DNA of 14,409 nt, taken from the NCBI GenBank assembly GCA_947169755.1, contig CAMVQX010000026.1:1-14409 (forward strand), given 5' to 3'. A program made the position numbers and the translations under genes. Origin of the DNA: an uncultured bacterium (GTDB taxonomy: Bacteria > Cyanobacteriota > Vampirovibrionia > Gastranaerophilales > Gastranaerophilaceae). The notes below the pieces were generated by a model. That model made no database searches. It was not told where the DNA came from and worked only from the letters and a program-made list of their open reading frames with translations. Below, one piece after another: positions 14,382 through 14,409 of this stretch. Within the stretch, counting starts at the first letter, position 1. Each line of letters begins with the position of its first letter.

Positions 14382-14409
14382 ATGTAACAAAATGATAATT
14401 TTGTTACAT
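14382..14409. promoter_or_regulatory. Perfect 12-bp inverted repeat, candidate operator of the EF-hand operon
   Basis: ATGTAACAAAAT (14382-14393) and ATTTTGTTACAT (14398-14409) are exact reverse complements around a 4-base GATA centre. The dyad lies 31 bases upstream of the EF-hand gene start. Its arms contain only two G:C pairs each, so it is a poor RNA terminator but a typical protein-binding dyad. On the minus strand the proximal arm supplies TTGTTA, which could double as a -35-like element. It is the last sequence in the window, so its full context is not visible. Confidence 0.5.

Overview
The window is strongly AT-rich apart from its first ~120 bp. It uses the standard code and carries bacterial housekeeping genes beside large uncharacterised surface or exported proteins. 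A probable HydE ([FeFe]-hydrogenase maturase) points to a fermentative anaerobe, and a periplasmic-type lytic transglycosylase points to a cell wall with an exported lytic enzyme. Low GC, HydE, a CxxC-type MnmA, an EF-hand protein and giant Asn/Lys-rich exported proteins together suggest a gut-type Gastranaerophilales (Melainabacteria/Vampirovibrionia) genome. That placement is an inference, not proven by the sequence. No rRNA, tRNA, CRISPR array or transposase gene was seen.

Layout. Positions 1-118 hold a GC-richer block of small inverted repeats. Ribosomal protein L34 (rpmH, minus) follows at 119-271. Reading outward on the plus strand are proC (370-1182) and mnmA (1235-2299). mnmA converges, with a 4-bp overlap, on a minus-strand hydE-like radical SAM gene (2296-3288). 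That gene is preceded on the same strand by a small secreted lytic transglycosylase (3312-3752). A family 2 glycosyltransferase (3883-4746, plus) diverges from the transglycosylase. Next comes a 330-bp stretch holding a possible gene remnant and a 29-codon ORF with a strong ribosome binding site. The ORF stops one base before a 649-residue secreted protein of unknown function (5078-7027).

The right half is one minus-strand transcription unit. It consists of a 507-residue EF-hand protein (14350-12827), a 1774-residue exported protein overlapping it by 23 bp (12849-7525), and a 68-residue DUF1858-type CxxC redox-disulfide protein 10 bp further on (7514-7308). Upstream of the unit lies a perfect 12-bp inverted repeat (14382-14409), a good operator candidate. 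This operon is the best candidate here for an undescribed system: a calcium-binding-type partner, a giant secreted helical protein with a distinctive C-terminal KTSCC domain, and a small thiol protein. The function cannot be read from sequence alone.

A recurring regulatory feature is a TATAAT box placed so close to the start codon (mnmA, hydE, glycosyltransferase), with no Shine-Dalgarno sequence, that leaderless mRNAs are predicted. The other genes have ordinary AAGGA/GAGG-type sites.
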